From Actinomyces sp. ZJ308 (GTDB lineage Bacteria; Actinomycetota; Actinomycetes; Actinomycetales; Actinomycetaceae): a stretch of DNA of 64,000 nucleotides. The notes below the pieces were generated by a model. That model worked only from the letters and a program-made list of their open reading frames with translations, was not told where the DNA came from and did no database searches. The position numbers and the translations under genes are program-made. Of this stretch, positions 33,383 to 44,528 are shown piece by piece (within the stretch, counting starts at the first letter, position 1; each line of letters opens with the position of its first letter). The stretch covers positions 1-64,000 of the forward strand of contig NZ_JAAIJY010000016.1 of the NCBI RefSeq assembly GCF_011752065.1, given 5' to 3'.

Positions 33383-33465
33383 GCCGTGCTCGAGGACGGT
33401 CCTGGTGGATGTCATGCAGCCGGTTGACCGCCGGACTCGGCGGCTCGACTCAGTCGACTCGGCAC

Positions 33466-34161
33466 TCAGTGGATCGTCTCGATGACGGTTGTCTTCAGCT
33501 CGTCAATGGTCTGGCCGCTCGATCCGGCATTGATGGAGATGATGGCGAACTTCCCCTTCTCCTTCGTGGGGGCTGCGATCACGGCTCCATTGACCGTCTG
33601 ACCCTCAATGCTGGCCGTGTAGCTGAGTATGGCGGCCTCGCCGTTGGCGGTCTGCTCGGTGGAGTATCCGGTCGAGGTTCCACCGGGGACCTGGGAGATG
33701 GCGGGGCTCAGCTCATCCTCGCTCGGGGCCGAGGTGGCGGGGATGAGGGTCTTGGAGACGTTGACATTGCCGAGGTACGGGGTGAAGCCGTTGTCGGGAG
33801 CCCGGTAGTAGATGTCTGACGAGGAGTCCAGGGGGGTGCTCTGCCAGTCCTCGGGAATCGCCAAGGCGACACCGGCGGTGGGGGCGGTCACCTCCTGGTA
33901 TCCCGCGGGGGTCTCCTTGGGGAGGTCGTTCTTCGTGGCGCTGGCGGAGGCCTTGCCACCGTCCTTGTCGGTCTTGTCGGTCTTGTCGGCCTTGCTGTCC
34001 TTGTCATCGCTCTTAGTCGAGTCCGCCGAGCCGTCGGATGCGGCCGAGCTGGATGAGCCGGAGTCCGAGTTCGGTGTGCTCTGCGAGCAGGCGGTCAGAA
34101 CGGGGGCCGTGGTCAGGGCGAGGGCGGCCAGCAGGGTCGCGGCGGTGCGTGCGGTTTTCAT
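33466..34161 (-). CDS. Secreted lipoprotein, paralogue of the next gene
   Basis: A 231-residue lipoprotein. The signal peptide ends LTAC with the lipidated Cys at about 25. A long Ser/Asp/Lys-rich linker (28-80, with KTDKTDK repeats) follows, then a globular domain starting PAGYQEVTAPTAGVALAIPE DW (about 84-105) and ending IDELKTTVIETIH. The domain resembles LpqN/PsbP-like lipoproteins of actinobacteria, which bind ligands or partners at the cell surface; that link is tentative. It is in tandem with 34256-34957, which shares the domain and its ends. Confidence 0.75.
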   Translation of the reverse strand: MKTARTAATLLAALALTTAPVLTACSQSTPNSDSGSSSSAASDGSADSTKSDDKDSKADKTDKTDKDGGKASASATKNDLPKETPAGYQEVTAPTAGVALAIPEDWQSTPLDSSSDIYYRAPDNGFTPYLGNVNVSKTLIPATSAPSEDELSPAISQVPGGTSTGYSTEQTANGEAAILSYTASIEGQTVNGAVIAAPTKEKGKFAIISINAGSSGQTIDELKTTVIETIH

Positions 34162-34255
34162 GATGCTCCTATAGGTGAGGAGGAAAGGCCTTATCAGAAC
34201 ACCATGCTTCGCTGGATATCTTCTATGGGGACGGCTCCCCGCCCCGGCGGAGCGG

Positions 34256-34957
34256 TCAGTGGGCCGTCTCGATGATGGTGGACACGATGGCGTCGACCTC
34301 CTCCGCGGTGCCGGCCGTCACGGCGATGCGGGCGTAGGTGCCGCCCGACGTCGGAACGGCGACCACCGCCCCCGGCGTCTGGATGCCCTGAATCGGCGCG
34401 GTCGAGGTGTCGATGGCGGCCTCGCCGTAAGTGGACTGCCTGGTGGCATAGCCCGTCGGTGTCCCGCCGCGCTGGGTGATGAACTCGTCCAGGCTCGCCT
34501 GGGACGGGGGCGTCGACGACGTCTCGGCCTCCTTGGCGACGGCCGCGCTGTTGAAGGAGCGACTGCCCGGCGAGAACAGCCCGTAGAACGCGTCGGTGCT
34601 GCTGAGCTTCTCGGAGAAGGTCGACGGGTCCACGCCCTGGACGCGGGCGATGAGCGTCTTCTGGGCCTCGGTGAGGGCGTTGAGGTCCTGCCAGTCCTCG
34701 GGCACGGCGAAGGTGATGCCGACCGTCGGGGCGGTGACTGCCTGGTGGCCTGCCGGGATGGAGGGGGCCACGCCGGCGCTGCCGGAGGCGCCTGCGCCGG
34801 GCTGCGTGGCCGCGCCGGCCCCGCTCGACGCCGTCGTCGCGGACGCGGGGGTGGAGGTGGTTGTTCCGGCGGGACCCGCCGACGAGGAGCCGCTCTGGGA
34901 GCAGCCCGCCAGGATGAGGACAGTGGTCAGGGCGAGGGCGGCGCGCGTGGCTCTCAT
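34256..34957 (-). CDS. Secreted lipoprotein, paralogue of the previous gene
   Basis: A 233-residue lipoprotein. The lipobox LAGC has the lipidated Cys at about 19, followed by a Ser/Ala/Gly-rich linker to about 67. The domain starts PAGHQAVTAPTVGITFAVPE and ends VDAIVSTIIETAH, parallel to the neighbouring gene. Compared with that gene it has an extra stretch (about 95-130, TEAQKTLIARVQGVDPSTFS). Transcribed first of the two, about 95 bases apart. Likely a duplicated surface lipoprotein with the same general role. Confidence 0.75.
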   Translation of the reverse strand: MRATRAALALTTVLILAGCSQSGSSSAGPAGTTTSTPASATTASSGAGAATQPGAGASGSAGVAPSIPAGHQAVTAPTVGITFAVPEDWQDLNALTEAQKTLIARVQGVDPSTFSEKLSSTDAFYGLFSPGSRSFNSAAVAKEAETSSTPPSQASLDEFITQRGGTPTGYATRQSTYGEAAIDTSTAPIQGIQTPGAVVAVPTSGGTYARIAVTAGTAEEVDAIVSTIIETAH

Positions 34958-35113
34958 AGTTTCTCCGGGTGGGGGCTTTATCGTGACGTGACCTTACCCG
35001 CGTCATCGAACGGCGGTGTTTCAAATGGTCGGTTGGCGTGCCGGGAGCATCATCAGCGGCATCGCGTCCAAGGGGATGCGGAGAAGTAGTCCACCTCACC
35101 GGCGGTTCAGAAA

Positions 35114-35134
35114 GTTGAGCGGAATAGACTCAAC
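35114..35134. promoter_or_regulatory. HAIR operator for HspR (clpB)
   Basis: GTTGAGC-N7-ACTCAAC, an inverted repeat with the HAIR spacing, 60 bases upstream of the clpB start. Its left half is identical to that of HAIR site 1 at dnaK. It places clpB in the HspR regulon. Confidence 0.8.
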
Positions 35135-35194
35135 TCCGCGGCGGTTGAGGTGGCCAGAAGACGCAAGACGTTACCAACCTCGAAGGAGGTCCAT

Positions 35195-37873
<2,679 letters not shown>

Positions 37874-37928
37874 GCCGGGACGGCCGCCGAGCCGGGCGGC
37901 GACCGGTCCGATCGGGTCGCACAGACAG

Positions 37929-37967
37929 CGAGGGGCGGATCCACCAGTGCGGTGGTTCCGCCCCTCG
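37929..37967. terminator. Terminator hairpin between clpB and the DUF3152 gene
   Basis: CGAGGGGCGGA pairs with TCCGCCCCTCG (11 bp) and the interior CCACC/GGTGG can extend the stem. It lies between two convergent genes and can serve both. Confidence 0.75.
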
Positions 37968-37990
37968 TGGCGTCCGTGGAGGCGCGCGCC

Positions 37991-39031
37991 TCAGCCGGGC
38001 TGGTTGTCCTGGGTGGGCCAGGCGTTGTACACGCAGCCGCCGGCTAGCTCGTGGCTCTGCTGGGCCATGAGAGGGGCCTTGAGGCCGGCGCCGGCGCAGA
38101 ACTCGTGCTCGTGCCCGAGGAAGTGCCCCACCTCGTGGTTGGTGACGTAGGTGCGGTAGGAGTCGACGTCGGGGTAGGTGACGGAGCCCCAGTTCCAGCG
38201 GTCGGAGTTGATGACGACGTTGGTGGCGTTGCGGCAGCTCCACATGCCGCCGGTGTCCAGCGGCGAGCACAGGGCGTCGGCGGTGGGCGGCGTGGCGATG
38301 TTGAAGACGAAGTCCGCGGCGGCCGGGTCCGCCACCGGCTCGAAGGAGGTGTTCTGCGCGGTGGGCCAGCCGCGCTCGTCGTTGAGGGTGCTCTCGACGA
38401 TGGGGGCGGCGGCCGCGGCGTCGACGTGGGTGCCGCCCTCGACCTGAAGCACGTAGCGGTAGACGGTCCCGGCCGCGGGCCGGGTGACGGGCACGGCCGG
38501 GGCGATCGTCCAGGTGCCGTCGCCGACGGCGTCGGAGTGCGCGAATCCCTCGGCGTCCAGTCGCGGAGCAGGCAGCGTCGAGGCCGACGGGCTTGGTGAG
38601 GCTGATGGGGCGGCTGTTGGCGAGGCCGCGTGCCTCGCGCTCGGTGGAGCGGATGACGGACCCGCCTCCGCCGGGGCCGGCGACGGAGTCTCAGTGGCGG
38701 CCGAGTCCAGCGGCAGGGCGAAACCGGGGTGGAAGCCCCAGACGCGTAGACCGACGACGATGAGGACCAGTGCCACCACCACGGTGGTGCCGTACAGCAG
38801 GCGGCTGCGACTGCGGCGTCGCTGACGTTCTTGCCGGGCGACGACGAGGGCCCGCCGGCTGGCGGGGTCGGGGCCTTCCGACGAATGGCGATGCGTGGAG
38901 TGCTGGCCGGCCGGGCTGCGGCGCAGAGCGGCGGGAGTCCTGCGGCGTCCTGAGGCCGACGACGAGGCGCGGCCGGGGCCCCGCCTGGAGCGGGAGGGAC
39001 GCCGCGGCGGCTGCGGAGTCGAGGGGCTCAT
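37991..39031 (-). CDS. DUF3152 protein with zinc-metalloprotease motif
   Basis: A 346-residue protein. A basic, Ser/Arg-rich cytoplasmic leader (1-78) precedes one membrane segment (about 79-103), so the rest is extracytoplasmic. A Pro/Ala/Ser-rich linker follows to about 165. The DUF3152 domain has the metzincin-like motif HEVGHFLGHEH at 299-309 (HExxHxxGxxH) and paired cysteines around SPLDTGGMWSCRN and EFCAGAG. DUF3152 is an actinobacterial family predicted to be secreted zinc proteases; substrate unknown. It is a single gene read against clpB. Confidence 0.88.
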   Translation of the reverse strand: MSPSTPQPPRRPSRSRRGPGRASSSASGRRRTPAALRRSPAGQHSTHRHSSEGPDPASRRALVVARQERQRRRSRSRLLYGTTVVVALVLIVVGLRVWGFHPGFALPLDSAATETPSPAPAEAGPSSAPPSARHAASPTAAPSASPSPSASTLPAPRLDAEGFAHSDAVGDGTWTIAPAVPVTRPAAGTVYRYVLQVEGGTHVDAAAAAPIVESTLNDERGWPTAQNTSFEPVADPAAADFVFNIATPPTADALCSPLDTGGMWSCRNATNVVINSDRWNWGSVTYPDVDSYRTYVTNHEVGHFLGHEHEFCAGAGLKAPLMAQQSHELAGGCVYNAWPTQDNQPG

Positions 39032-39185
39032 ATCGCCATCGTAGGGTGTTCGGGCCCGGTTAACCTGCCGGGAGGTACCCCGGCGCGCGCAAGGTCACAT
39101 GCGGCCTCCGAGTGCGCAAACGGCTCTCCGGAACGACTTTCGGTTGATTTACCAAGACAAAGGTCGTCCGCAGCCGGATGCCGGT

Positions 39186-39815
39186 CTAGATGATCTCGTA
39201 ACCGATCTCGGGGGCCAGGGCGGTCAGCAGGGCGTAGAGCGTGGCGTCGGCCAGCGGAGCCGTGTCCCGGGGCAGTGTCGGCAGGCTGTCCTGCGCAGGG
39301 GAGAACAGCACCGTCATGTCCTGCCCGGTCATCGTGGAGCGGGTGCGCAGGCCGTCGACGTCGGGCAGCTGATCCCTGATGGCCCGGGCCCAGGCGCGAC
39401 ACGTCGACCGGGGAGCGCTGTCGAGACTGACTGAGGCTCCGTTGCGCAGGGCCCAGGTGCTGGTGAGGTCGAGCAGGCGCAGCGGGCGCGTCGCCTCCCA
39501 CACCTGCAGGAGGGGCATGTCGCTGCGCGTGTCGATGAGGCGGGTGTCGGCGAAGACCTCTGCCACGCAGGTGAGCAGGTCGCCGGCGGTGTACAGGACG
39601 CCGCAGTCGGGGTGCTCTCCCGACGGCGGAGGGTGCGGGTCCCAGCGACACCGCGGGTGCGGCCCCCAGGTCCTCATCTCTCCCCAGGGCAGGGGGAAGC
39701 TGCTGGCCGCGAAGGCGATGCGGGCGAGCTCGGCGCGCTCCACGGTCAGTACGTCCTCCGGGCGGGTCTGGAACGCCGACGGCGGCCGCGGAGGATTCTT
39801 CGGGCGGGGGCTCAC
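39186..39815 (-). CDS. RES-domain toxin (predicted NAD+ phosphorylase)
   Basis: A 209-residue protein with a RES domain at about 20-205: the Arg-rich RCRWDPHPPP turn, DCGVLYTAGDLLTCVAEVFAD, the LLDLT strand and the closing LADATLYALLTALAPEIGY. Characterised RES proteins (MbcT, ParT, Res) consume NAD+ or modify targets and arrest growth. The GTG at 39815 is chosen because it overlaps the antitoxin stop (GTGA); a longer frame upstream would run inside the antitoxin gene. Its place downstream of the antitoxin is usual for RES-Xre pairs. Confidence 0.8.
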   Translation of the reverse strand: MSPRPKNPPRPPSAFQTRPEDVLTVERAELARIAFAASSFPLPWGEMRTWGPHPRCRWDPHPPPSGEHPDCGVLYTAGDLLTCVAEVFADTRLIDTRSDMPLLQVWEATRPLRLLDLTSTWALRNGASVSLDSAPRSTCRAWARAIRDQLPDVDGLRTRSTMTGQDMTVLFSPAQDSLPTLPRDTAPLADATLYALLTALAPEIGYEII

Positions 39816-40402
39816 CGGTGGTCCGCGTCGGAGAGCCGCTGAACGACCTCCGCCGGGTCTCCGCCGGCGATCAGCCACTGCCTGGGGGCCATCCCGTCGA
39901 GCAGCTCGGGGTCCGCCGTCGTCATCCGGGCCTCGACGGTCGCCGGTGTCAGCCCCTCCCTCAGGGCCGGTAGGACCGTTGCCAGTCCCGGGAGCGGGTG
40001 ACCGTCGTGGAACTGCCACGTCGGAAACCTCAGTGATCGACCCTCGGGATAGGCGTAGAGGGAGCGTCCGGCCGCGCGGGTGATCGTCGTCGTCGCGCGG
40101 CCGAGCAGGGTGGCGACCTGGCGCGTGCTCAGGGACCGCGCCAGGTCGCAGGCGGCCCGAACGGCCTCATGCTGGGCAGTGACCTGTTCGGCGTACGCAC
40201 GGTCCGACAGGATCCGCTCAACCTCGCGGGCTGTGGCCTTGGTCCGTCCGCGGGGAGTGGTCCGGGTCAGGAAGTCGGCCATGTCGGCTGTCAGGGGGGC
40301 GACGCCGTCGTGTGACGTGCGGGCGGCGGCGTCGCGCATCGCATCAGCAAGCTCCTGGTCGCTGAGGTCGAGGTCATCGAGCAGTCCGGCGAGCGCAGTC
40401 AT
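39812..40402 (-). CDS. RES-partner antitoxin (Xre/MbcA/ParS-like)
   Basis: A 196-residue soluble protein. The N-terminal helices (1-70) are followed by a region with an HTH-like stretch LSTRQVATLLGRATTTITRA (about 100-120) and a C-terminal part ending MAPRQWLIAGGDPAEVVQRL, the typical MbcA/ParS toxin-binding segment. It should bind and block the RES protein encoded next to it and repress the operon. ATG at 40402 is preferred; further in-frame ATGs upstream lie in the operator-like palindromic region. Good candidate for an intact toxin-antitoxin pair. Confidence 0.78.
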   Translation of the reverse strand: MTALAGLLDDLDLSDQELADAMRDAAARTSHDGVAPLTADMADFLTRTTPRGRTKATAREVERILSDRAYAEQVTAQHEAVRAACDLARSLSTRQVATLLGRATTTITRAAGRSLYAYPEGRSLRFPTWQFHDGHPLPGLATVLPALREGLTPATVEARMTTADPELLDGMAPRQWLIAGGDPAEVVQRLSDADHR

Positions 40403-40413
40403 GGCATGAGTGT

Positions 40414-40450
40414 AATGCATCGAGTTCGCATGTACATGCATTCGTAATGC
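40414..40450. promoter_or_regulatory. Likely operator of the RES toxin-antitoxin operon
   Basis: An AT-rich patch centred on the perfect palindrome GCATGTACATGC (40428-40439), with ATGCA repeated on both sides (AATGCATCG, ATGCATTCG). It is 26 bases upstream of the antitoxin ATG. This is a typical autoregulatory site; recognition by the antitoxin is inferred. Confidence 0.5.
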
Positions 40451-40730
40451 GTTTCGGGGTGCTTCTCAGTCGGTCCTGGGCGCAAGCCGCTTCTCGAAGC
40501 GGAACATGAGGTCGTCGTCCTTGTCGTCCGGGGCCACCGGACTCACAGTGCGGTCATGGGGGAGTGCTGCCGGGCTGACAGGCCGGCGCCCAAGAGTGGA
40601 GGCACGGAGCCCGGGCGACCCTGGGCGATCCCGGCAACAAGGATGAACGACAAGGACGACCGTCGGCGCAGCGGTAGAGCCCCACCGCACCGTCCGCCGT
40701 GCCGACCCTGCTGATCCGAGGAGATGCACC
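40451..40730. other. Intergenic region, no clear gene
   Basis: About 280 bases between the divergent RES operon and the small lipoprotein-like frame. A long frame on the minus strand through this region (40466-41155) has poor composition and no ribosome binding site, so I reject it. No repeat of family A or B is seen. Confidence 0.4.
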
Positions 40731-41021
40731 ATGACCCTGTCCACACCGATCAACCCCGCCCAGTCCGTCACCTCCGGAGACGTCGCGCTGCGCAGCTGCG
40801 ACCCGGGAGTCTCCTTCGCCATGAGACGCCGCAGCCTCCTGATGGCCGGCTTCGGCCTGGAAACCGCCGGACTCATTGCGGCCTGCAGCATCTCCGAGGC
40901 GGCGAGCGCCGCCGACTCCTCCGCAGGAGCCGCCGGCTCGGAGTCCTCCTCCGTCGCGGTGAGGACCGTCAACGGCGGAGCGGCCAGCGGGCCGACCTCG
41001 GGCGGCGTCACCGTCTCCTGA
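40731..41021 (+). CDS. Small lipoprotein-like protein, perhaps a truncated gene
   Basis: A 96-residue frame with GAGGAG 7 bases before its ATG. After a 30-residue leader the sequence reads MRRRSLLMAGFGLETAGLIA followed by ACS, a twin-arginine/lipoprotein signal with a lipobox AAC. Only 45 residues, Ser/Ala/Gly-rich, follow before the stop, which is the kind of linker that normally precedes a globular domain. An internal start at 40821 would give a normal signal peptide. I infer either a small lipoprotein or the stump of a longer, truncated lipoprotein gene. No family recognised. Confidence 0.45.
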   Translation: MTLSTPINPAQSVTSGDVALRSCDPGVSFAMRRRSLLMAGFGLETAGLIAACSISEAASAADSSAGAAGSESSSVAVRTVNGGAASGPTSGGVTVS

Positions 41022-41050
41022 CGTGGCGACGCGGTCTCGGCAGTGCCGAC

Positions 41051-41086
41051 GGTGGTCCGTCTCATGTCGGCACGAGACGGACCACC
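41051..41086. terminator. Hairpin downstream of the small lipoprotein gene
   Basis: GGTGGTCCGTCTC pairs perfectly (13 bp) with GAGACGGACCACC across a 10-base loop, 30 bases after the stop. It marks the end of a transcript and supports that the upstream frame is, or was, a real gene. Confidence 0.7.
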
Positions 41087-41410
41087 GCATGTATTTGAAC
41101 CGGAAACAAGATTTCCGTAAGTGTTACGAAACCGTGACCCGGATGGCCGTGCCATGCGAACCTGCGTATTCTCATAAGATCATCTGGGTGGTGGGTGGGC
41201 ATGCGGGTGGGGGTGGATCCCAGTCGTTGCAACAGACCGCGCGGTCGGAGATCTCTACGCTGGTAGGGGCCGGTTAATTGTGTGAAAACAGAGATCAAGT
41301 CGTCACCCACGTCACGGGGAGGGCACGTGGAGGTCACACTTGAGCGGATTATTCCGATGAGCGCCATTCTGCCTTGCAATTCCCTTACTGGAAGGTGCCA
41401 TGATTCGGCC
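41087..41410. other. Intergenic region upstream of tetR-type gene
   Basis: 324 bases, AT-richer than average (CGTATTCTCATAAGATC, GGTTAATTGTGTGAAAAC). It probably carries the promoter of the TetR-family gene. I see no clear palindrome or repeat. The GGAAGG at about 41391 suits the ATG at 41411 poorly but no better start is visible. Confidence 0.4.
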
Positions 41411-42217
41411 ATGAACACTGTCAGTACCCCGACTCCGCCTCCAGCTGCCCCGGCTAGGCGGCGCGGACCCGGGCGCCCCCGAGCGGGCAGTGAGGACAAG
41501 CGAGCACGCATCCTCAACGAAGCCGTGGTTCTCTTCGGAGAGCACGGGTATGCCGGCACCTCCCTGGCCGACATCGCCAACGCAGCAGACATTTCCAAGG
41601 CCGGGCTGCTGCACCACTTCTCCTCCAAGGACGAGCTCTTCGCCAAGGTGCTTGAGCGTCGTGACCACGAGGACGCCCTGAGCATCCTGGTGGAGTCCCC
41701 GACGGCCGAGGACGTCGCCGTCGAGGCCCCCGTGGACGCCGTCGGCAACGTGGACACCCTGGACGTCGCCGGTTCCGCCGCCGATATCGACACCGACCCG
41801 TGGGCGCTGCTGGACCGCTATATCGAGCTGCTTGAGCGCAACGTCGCCCACCGCGACCTCACGGCGATCTACACCGCCACGGCGGTCTCGGTCCTCGACG
41901 CCGCGCACCCCGCGCACCGTTGGATGGCCGACCACCTCAACGGCGCCGTCGAGCGATTCGAGGCCAGCTTCGAGGCCGGCAAGGCCGCCGGGCTCGTGGA
42001 CCCGCAGATGCCCTCGCGTCTCGTGGCGCGCAGCCTGGTCGCCCTCACCGACGGGCTCCAGCTGCAGTGGCTGTGCTCGACGACGCCTGACACGGCGGCC
42101 TCGGAGTCCCTGGGTACCGACCTGGTGGCGGAGATCCGCCTCTACGCCGACTGCCTGCGCAGCCAGTGGGCCTTCCAGGAGACCCCGGAGACCCCGCAGC
42201 GACCCAAGGCGGCCTGA
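41411..42217 (+). CDS. TetR/AcrR-family transcriptional regulator
   Basis: A 268-residue regulator. After a Pro/Ala/Arg-rich leader (1-28) comes the TetR helix-turn-helix (about 30-76): KRARILNEAVVLFGEHGYAG, SLADIANAADISKAGLLHHF and SSKDELFAKVL. The C-terminal ligand domain (about 80-258) contains a Val/Asp/Ala-rich insert at 92-125 and a last domain with LVDPQMPSRLVARSLVALTD. It is a single gene; the neighbours do not reveal its target. The start at 41411 could be 5' extended in frame but the upstream part lacks domain character. Confidence 0.92.
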   Translation: MNTVSTPTPPPAAPARRRGPGRPRAGSEDKRARILNEAVVLFGEHGYAGTSLADIANAADISKAGLLHHFSSKDELFAKVLERRDHEDALSILVESPTAEDVAVEAPVDAVGNVDTLDVAGSAADIDTDPWALLDRYIELLERNVAHRDLTAIYTATAVSVLDAAHPAHRWMADHLNGAVERFEASFEAGKAAGLVDPQMPSRLVARSLVALTDGLQLQWLCSTTPDTAASESLGTDLVAEIRLYADCLRSQWAFQETPETPQRPKAA

Positions 42218-42404
42218 GACCGGCTGAGGCCGGCTGAGGCGGCCTGCTCCCCTCAGCCGAGCCGTTCGGTCCCAGTCCTCAACGAATCCCTACTCGTCCC
42301 ATCCGGCTCGGGAGCCCCGCGGTTCCCGAGCCGGTCCTACGTGTGGCGGCACCGGCCGTGGGCGCGGTTGTCCGTCTTCCGTCCGCCCGCCTTGTCGGCG
42401 CGCG

Positions 42405-43085
42405 TCAGCGCTGCGCCCACAGCAGCAGGTGCGGGGTGATCGAGGCCAGGTCCGGGACCACGACGAGGCCGGGGTCGGCCGGGAAGTGCTTCTGCGCGCC
42501 GATCTGCACGACGTGGATCCCGTTGCCCCTGGCCGAGGCCGCTCCCGTCGGGGAGTCCTCGACGACGACGCAGTCCTCGGGCCGCAGCTCGAGGCGCTCG
42601 ATGGCCGTGGCATAGGGCAGCGGGTCGGGTTTGGCGCCGACGCCGTCGTCGCCGGTGACCAGGACCGTGAAGACGTCTCCGAGCGCGGAGGCCACCTTCT
42701 CCACGATCCTGCGCGGCGAGGCCGAGACGATCGCCTGGGCCAGCCCCACCTCCGACAGCGCCGAGGTGATCCGCAGTGCCCCGGGCAGCAATGGTGGGGC
42801 GGCGGTCACGGAGGCCTCGACGTCGTGCGCGATCGCCTCGAAGGCCTCCTGCGTGGCCGGATCGTCCCAGGACGCCGTGGCGCCGGTGGCGGCGATGAGC
42901 TCACGGGCCTTGCGGATCGAGGCACCCGTCATCTGGGCGACGAGCTCGGGACGCGGGTCTCCGCCCAGGGCCTGGCAGTGGTGGATGAAGGCCTCGTCCC
43001 AGAAGGGCTGGGAGTCCATGAGGGTGCCGTCCATGTCCCACAGGACGGCGCGCACCGTGAAGTCGGGAGCGGGGGATGTCGTCAT
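42405..43085 (-). CDS. HAD-family hydrolase (beta-phosphoglucomutase/Gph-like)
   Basis: A 226-residue HAD phosphatase. Motif I is LWDMDGTLMDS (Asp nucleophile and +2 Asp near 16-18), an alpha-helical type 1 cap follows (about 28-90), motif II is AIVSASPRR, motif III around KPDPLPYATAIERL (Lys), and motif IV CVVVEDSPTGAASARG. The order and the DxDGTLxDS start fit beta-phosphoglucomutase/phosphoglycolate phosphatase-like proteins. The substrate is not decided by the sequence. It is divergent from the LacI-family gene. Confidence 0.9.
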   Translation of the reverse strand: MTTSPAPDFTVRAVLWDMDGTLMDSQPFWDEAFIHHCQALGGDPRPELVAQMTGASIRKARELIAATGATASWDDPATQEAFEAIAHDVEASVTAAPPLLPGALRITSALSEVGLAQAIVSASPRRIVEKVASALGDVFTVLVTGDDGVGAKPDPLPYATAIERLELRPEDCVVVEDSPTGAASARGNGIHVVQIGAQKHFPADPGLVVVPDLASITPHLLLWAQR

Positions 43086-43293
43086 GGGAGTCAGCGTAGC
43101 CGTGAGGTGTCGTGGAGCACAGAGCGATGGGTGGGTTCCGGTCGGCGACCCGCCTGGCGGCGTTCAGGGTTATGTGCTGCGTCGTCGGCCTGGCAGACTG
43201 CCGCCAAGCCGCTTGATGGCGCACGTGCCGGATCCAGCCGGGGCGGCCGGGCGCGAGCGGGCGGTGGAGTCGGAGGGACCGGGAGGAGGCTGG

Positions 43294-44304
43294 GTGAACG
43301 ACACCTACAGGCCCACCATGGAGGATGTGGCCCGGGCGGCCGGAGTCTCGCGCACCACCGTCTCCTTCGTCCTCAACAATCGCGATGGTGCCCGCATCGC
43401 CCTGGAGACGCGCGAACGCGTCCAGCAGGCGGCCGCCGAGCTCGGCTACCGTCCCCACGGTGGTGCGCGCGCCCTGGCCTCGCGTCGCTCCTCCCTCATC
43501 GGGCTGGTCTCCGAGATCGTCACCAGCCCCTTCGGCGCCGCCACCATCCGCGGAATCCAGGACACGGTCCGGCGCGCCGGCTACACCCTGTTCATTGTGC
43601 CGACCTCGACGGAGGCGACGATGGACTCCGAGGCCTTCGAGACGCTCCTGAAGTCCCGGGTCGAGGGCATCATCTACGCCACCGGCTGGAACTGCCGGGT
43701 CCGCATGCCGGCGCAGGCCCGCGAGATCCCCACCGTCCTGGTCCACTGCATCGACCCGGTCTCCGGCCTGCCCTGCGTGCGCCCCGATGAGGAGCAGATG
43801 GGGCGCCTGGCCGCTCAGGCCCTCCTGGAGGGACACCACCGGGACATCGGCGTCATCGAGCTGGACCCGAATGACGGTGAGGCCGCGCCGGGCCGGCGCG
43901 CGGGATGCGAGGCCTACCTGGAGCAGGCCGGCATCCCCTGGAGCACCGTGAGCGTCGCCGTCGGGCATGGCACCACCCGGGGCGGGTACGCCGCGGCCGC
44001 GCGCCTCCTGACGGACCACCCCTGGCTGACCGGTCTGGTGTGCGGCAACGACCGCATGGCCATGGGCGCCTACGACGCGATCCGCGAGCAGGGCCTGCGG
44101 GTGCGCGAGGACGTGGCCGTCATCGGGATCGATGACCAGGAGCTCATCGCCGACCAGGTTCATCCCGCCCTGACCACGGTCGCCCTGCCCTTCGAGGAGA
44201 TGGGGCAGGTGGCGGTCTCCCATCTGCTGGACCTCATGGCCGGCGAGGAGGTGCCGGCCGAGACGCTCCTGCCGGGGCAGATCATCCGCCGGTCCTCGGC
44301 CTGA
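43294..44304 (+). CDS. LacI-family transcriptional regulator
   Basis: A 336-residue repressor. The helix-turn-helix is MEDVARAAGVSRTTVSFVLN (9-28), with the hinge RVQQAAAELGYRPHGGARAL. The periplasmic-binding-like sugar domain runs from about 65, with SLIGLVSEIVTSPFGAATIR, VLVHCIDPVSGLP and the final VAVIGIDDQELIADQVHPAL. The GTG at 43294 has GGGAGGAGG upstream; ATG at 43318 is an alternative. It ends 1.5 kb before the convergent fructanase, and both the fructanase and the PTS operon carry a LacI-type palindrome, so it is a candidate fructan/fructose regulator (inference). Confidence 0.9.
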   Translation: MNDTYRPTMEDVARAAGVSRTTVSFVLNNRDGARIALETRERVQQAAAELGYRPHGGARALASRRSSLIGLVSEIVTSPFGAATIRGIQDTVRRAGYTLFIVPTSTEATMDSEAFETLLKSRVEGIIYATGWNCRVRMPAQAREIPTVLVHCIDPVSGLPCVRPDEEQMGRLAAQALLEGHHRDIGVIELDPNDGEAAPGRRAGCEAYLEQAGIPWSTVSVAVGHGTTRGGYAAAARLLTDHPWLTGLVCGNDRMAMGAYDAIREQGLRVREDVAVIGIDDQELIADQVHPALTTVALPFEEMGQVAVSHLLDLMAGEEVPAETLLPGQIIRRSSA

Positions 44305-44364
44305 GCGCGCCGCCCATCGCGCGCCTGACCCCGTGGGGCGGACCTCCTGCCTGCCGACCGACGT

Positions 44365-44528
44365 GTCCCTGCCCATCCGGTTCACGGCCGGGGACATTTC
44401 GCGCCTACGGGTGCGCCCATTGTGCGGGCGGGGACGTTCCACGCGTGCGGGTGCGGAATTTCCGTCCCCGACGGCGTCGAATGTCCCCGCCCGCAGGAAA
44501 TGGTCCCCGGTCGTGCAGGAAGTCCCCG
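44365..44528. repeat. Family B repeat array, locus B4 (164-bp direct repeat, left copy)
   Basis: 164 bases matching 45599-45762 in the same direction with no gaps and about 14 differences. Modules: GGCCGGGGACATTTCGCGCC, GGGGACGTTCCACGCGTG, then inverted GTCGAATGTCCCCG and GTCCCC. It lies between the LacI-family gene and the AbiEi/DUF559-like gene. Confidence 0.85.

Noticed and set aside
40466-41155. A minus-strand frame of 229 codons beside the RES operon.
   Set aside because: No ribosome binding site, poor composition, and it is antisense to the lipoprotein-like frame and its terminator.
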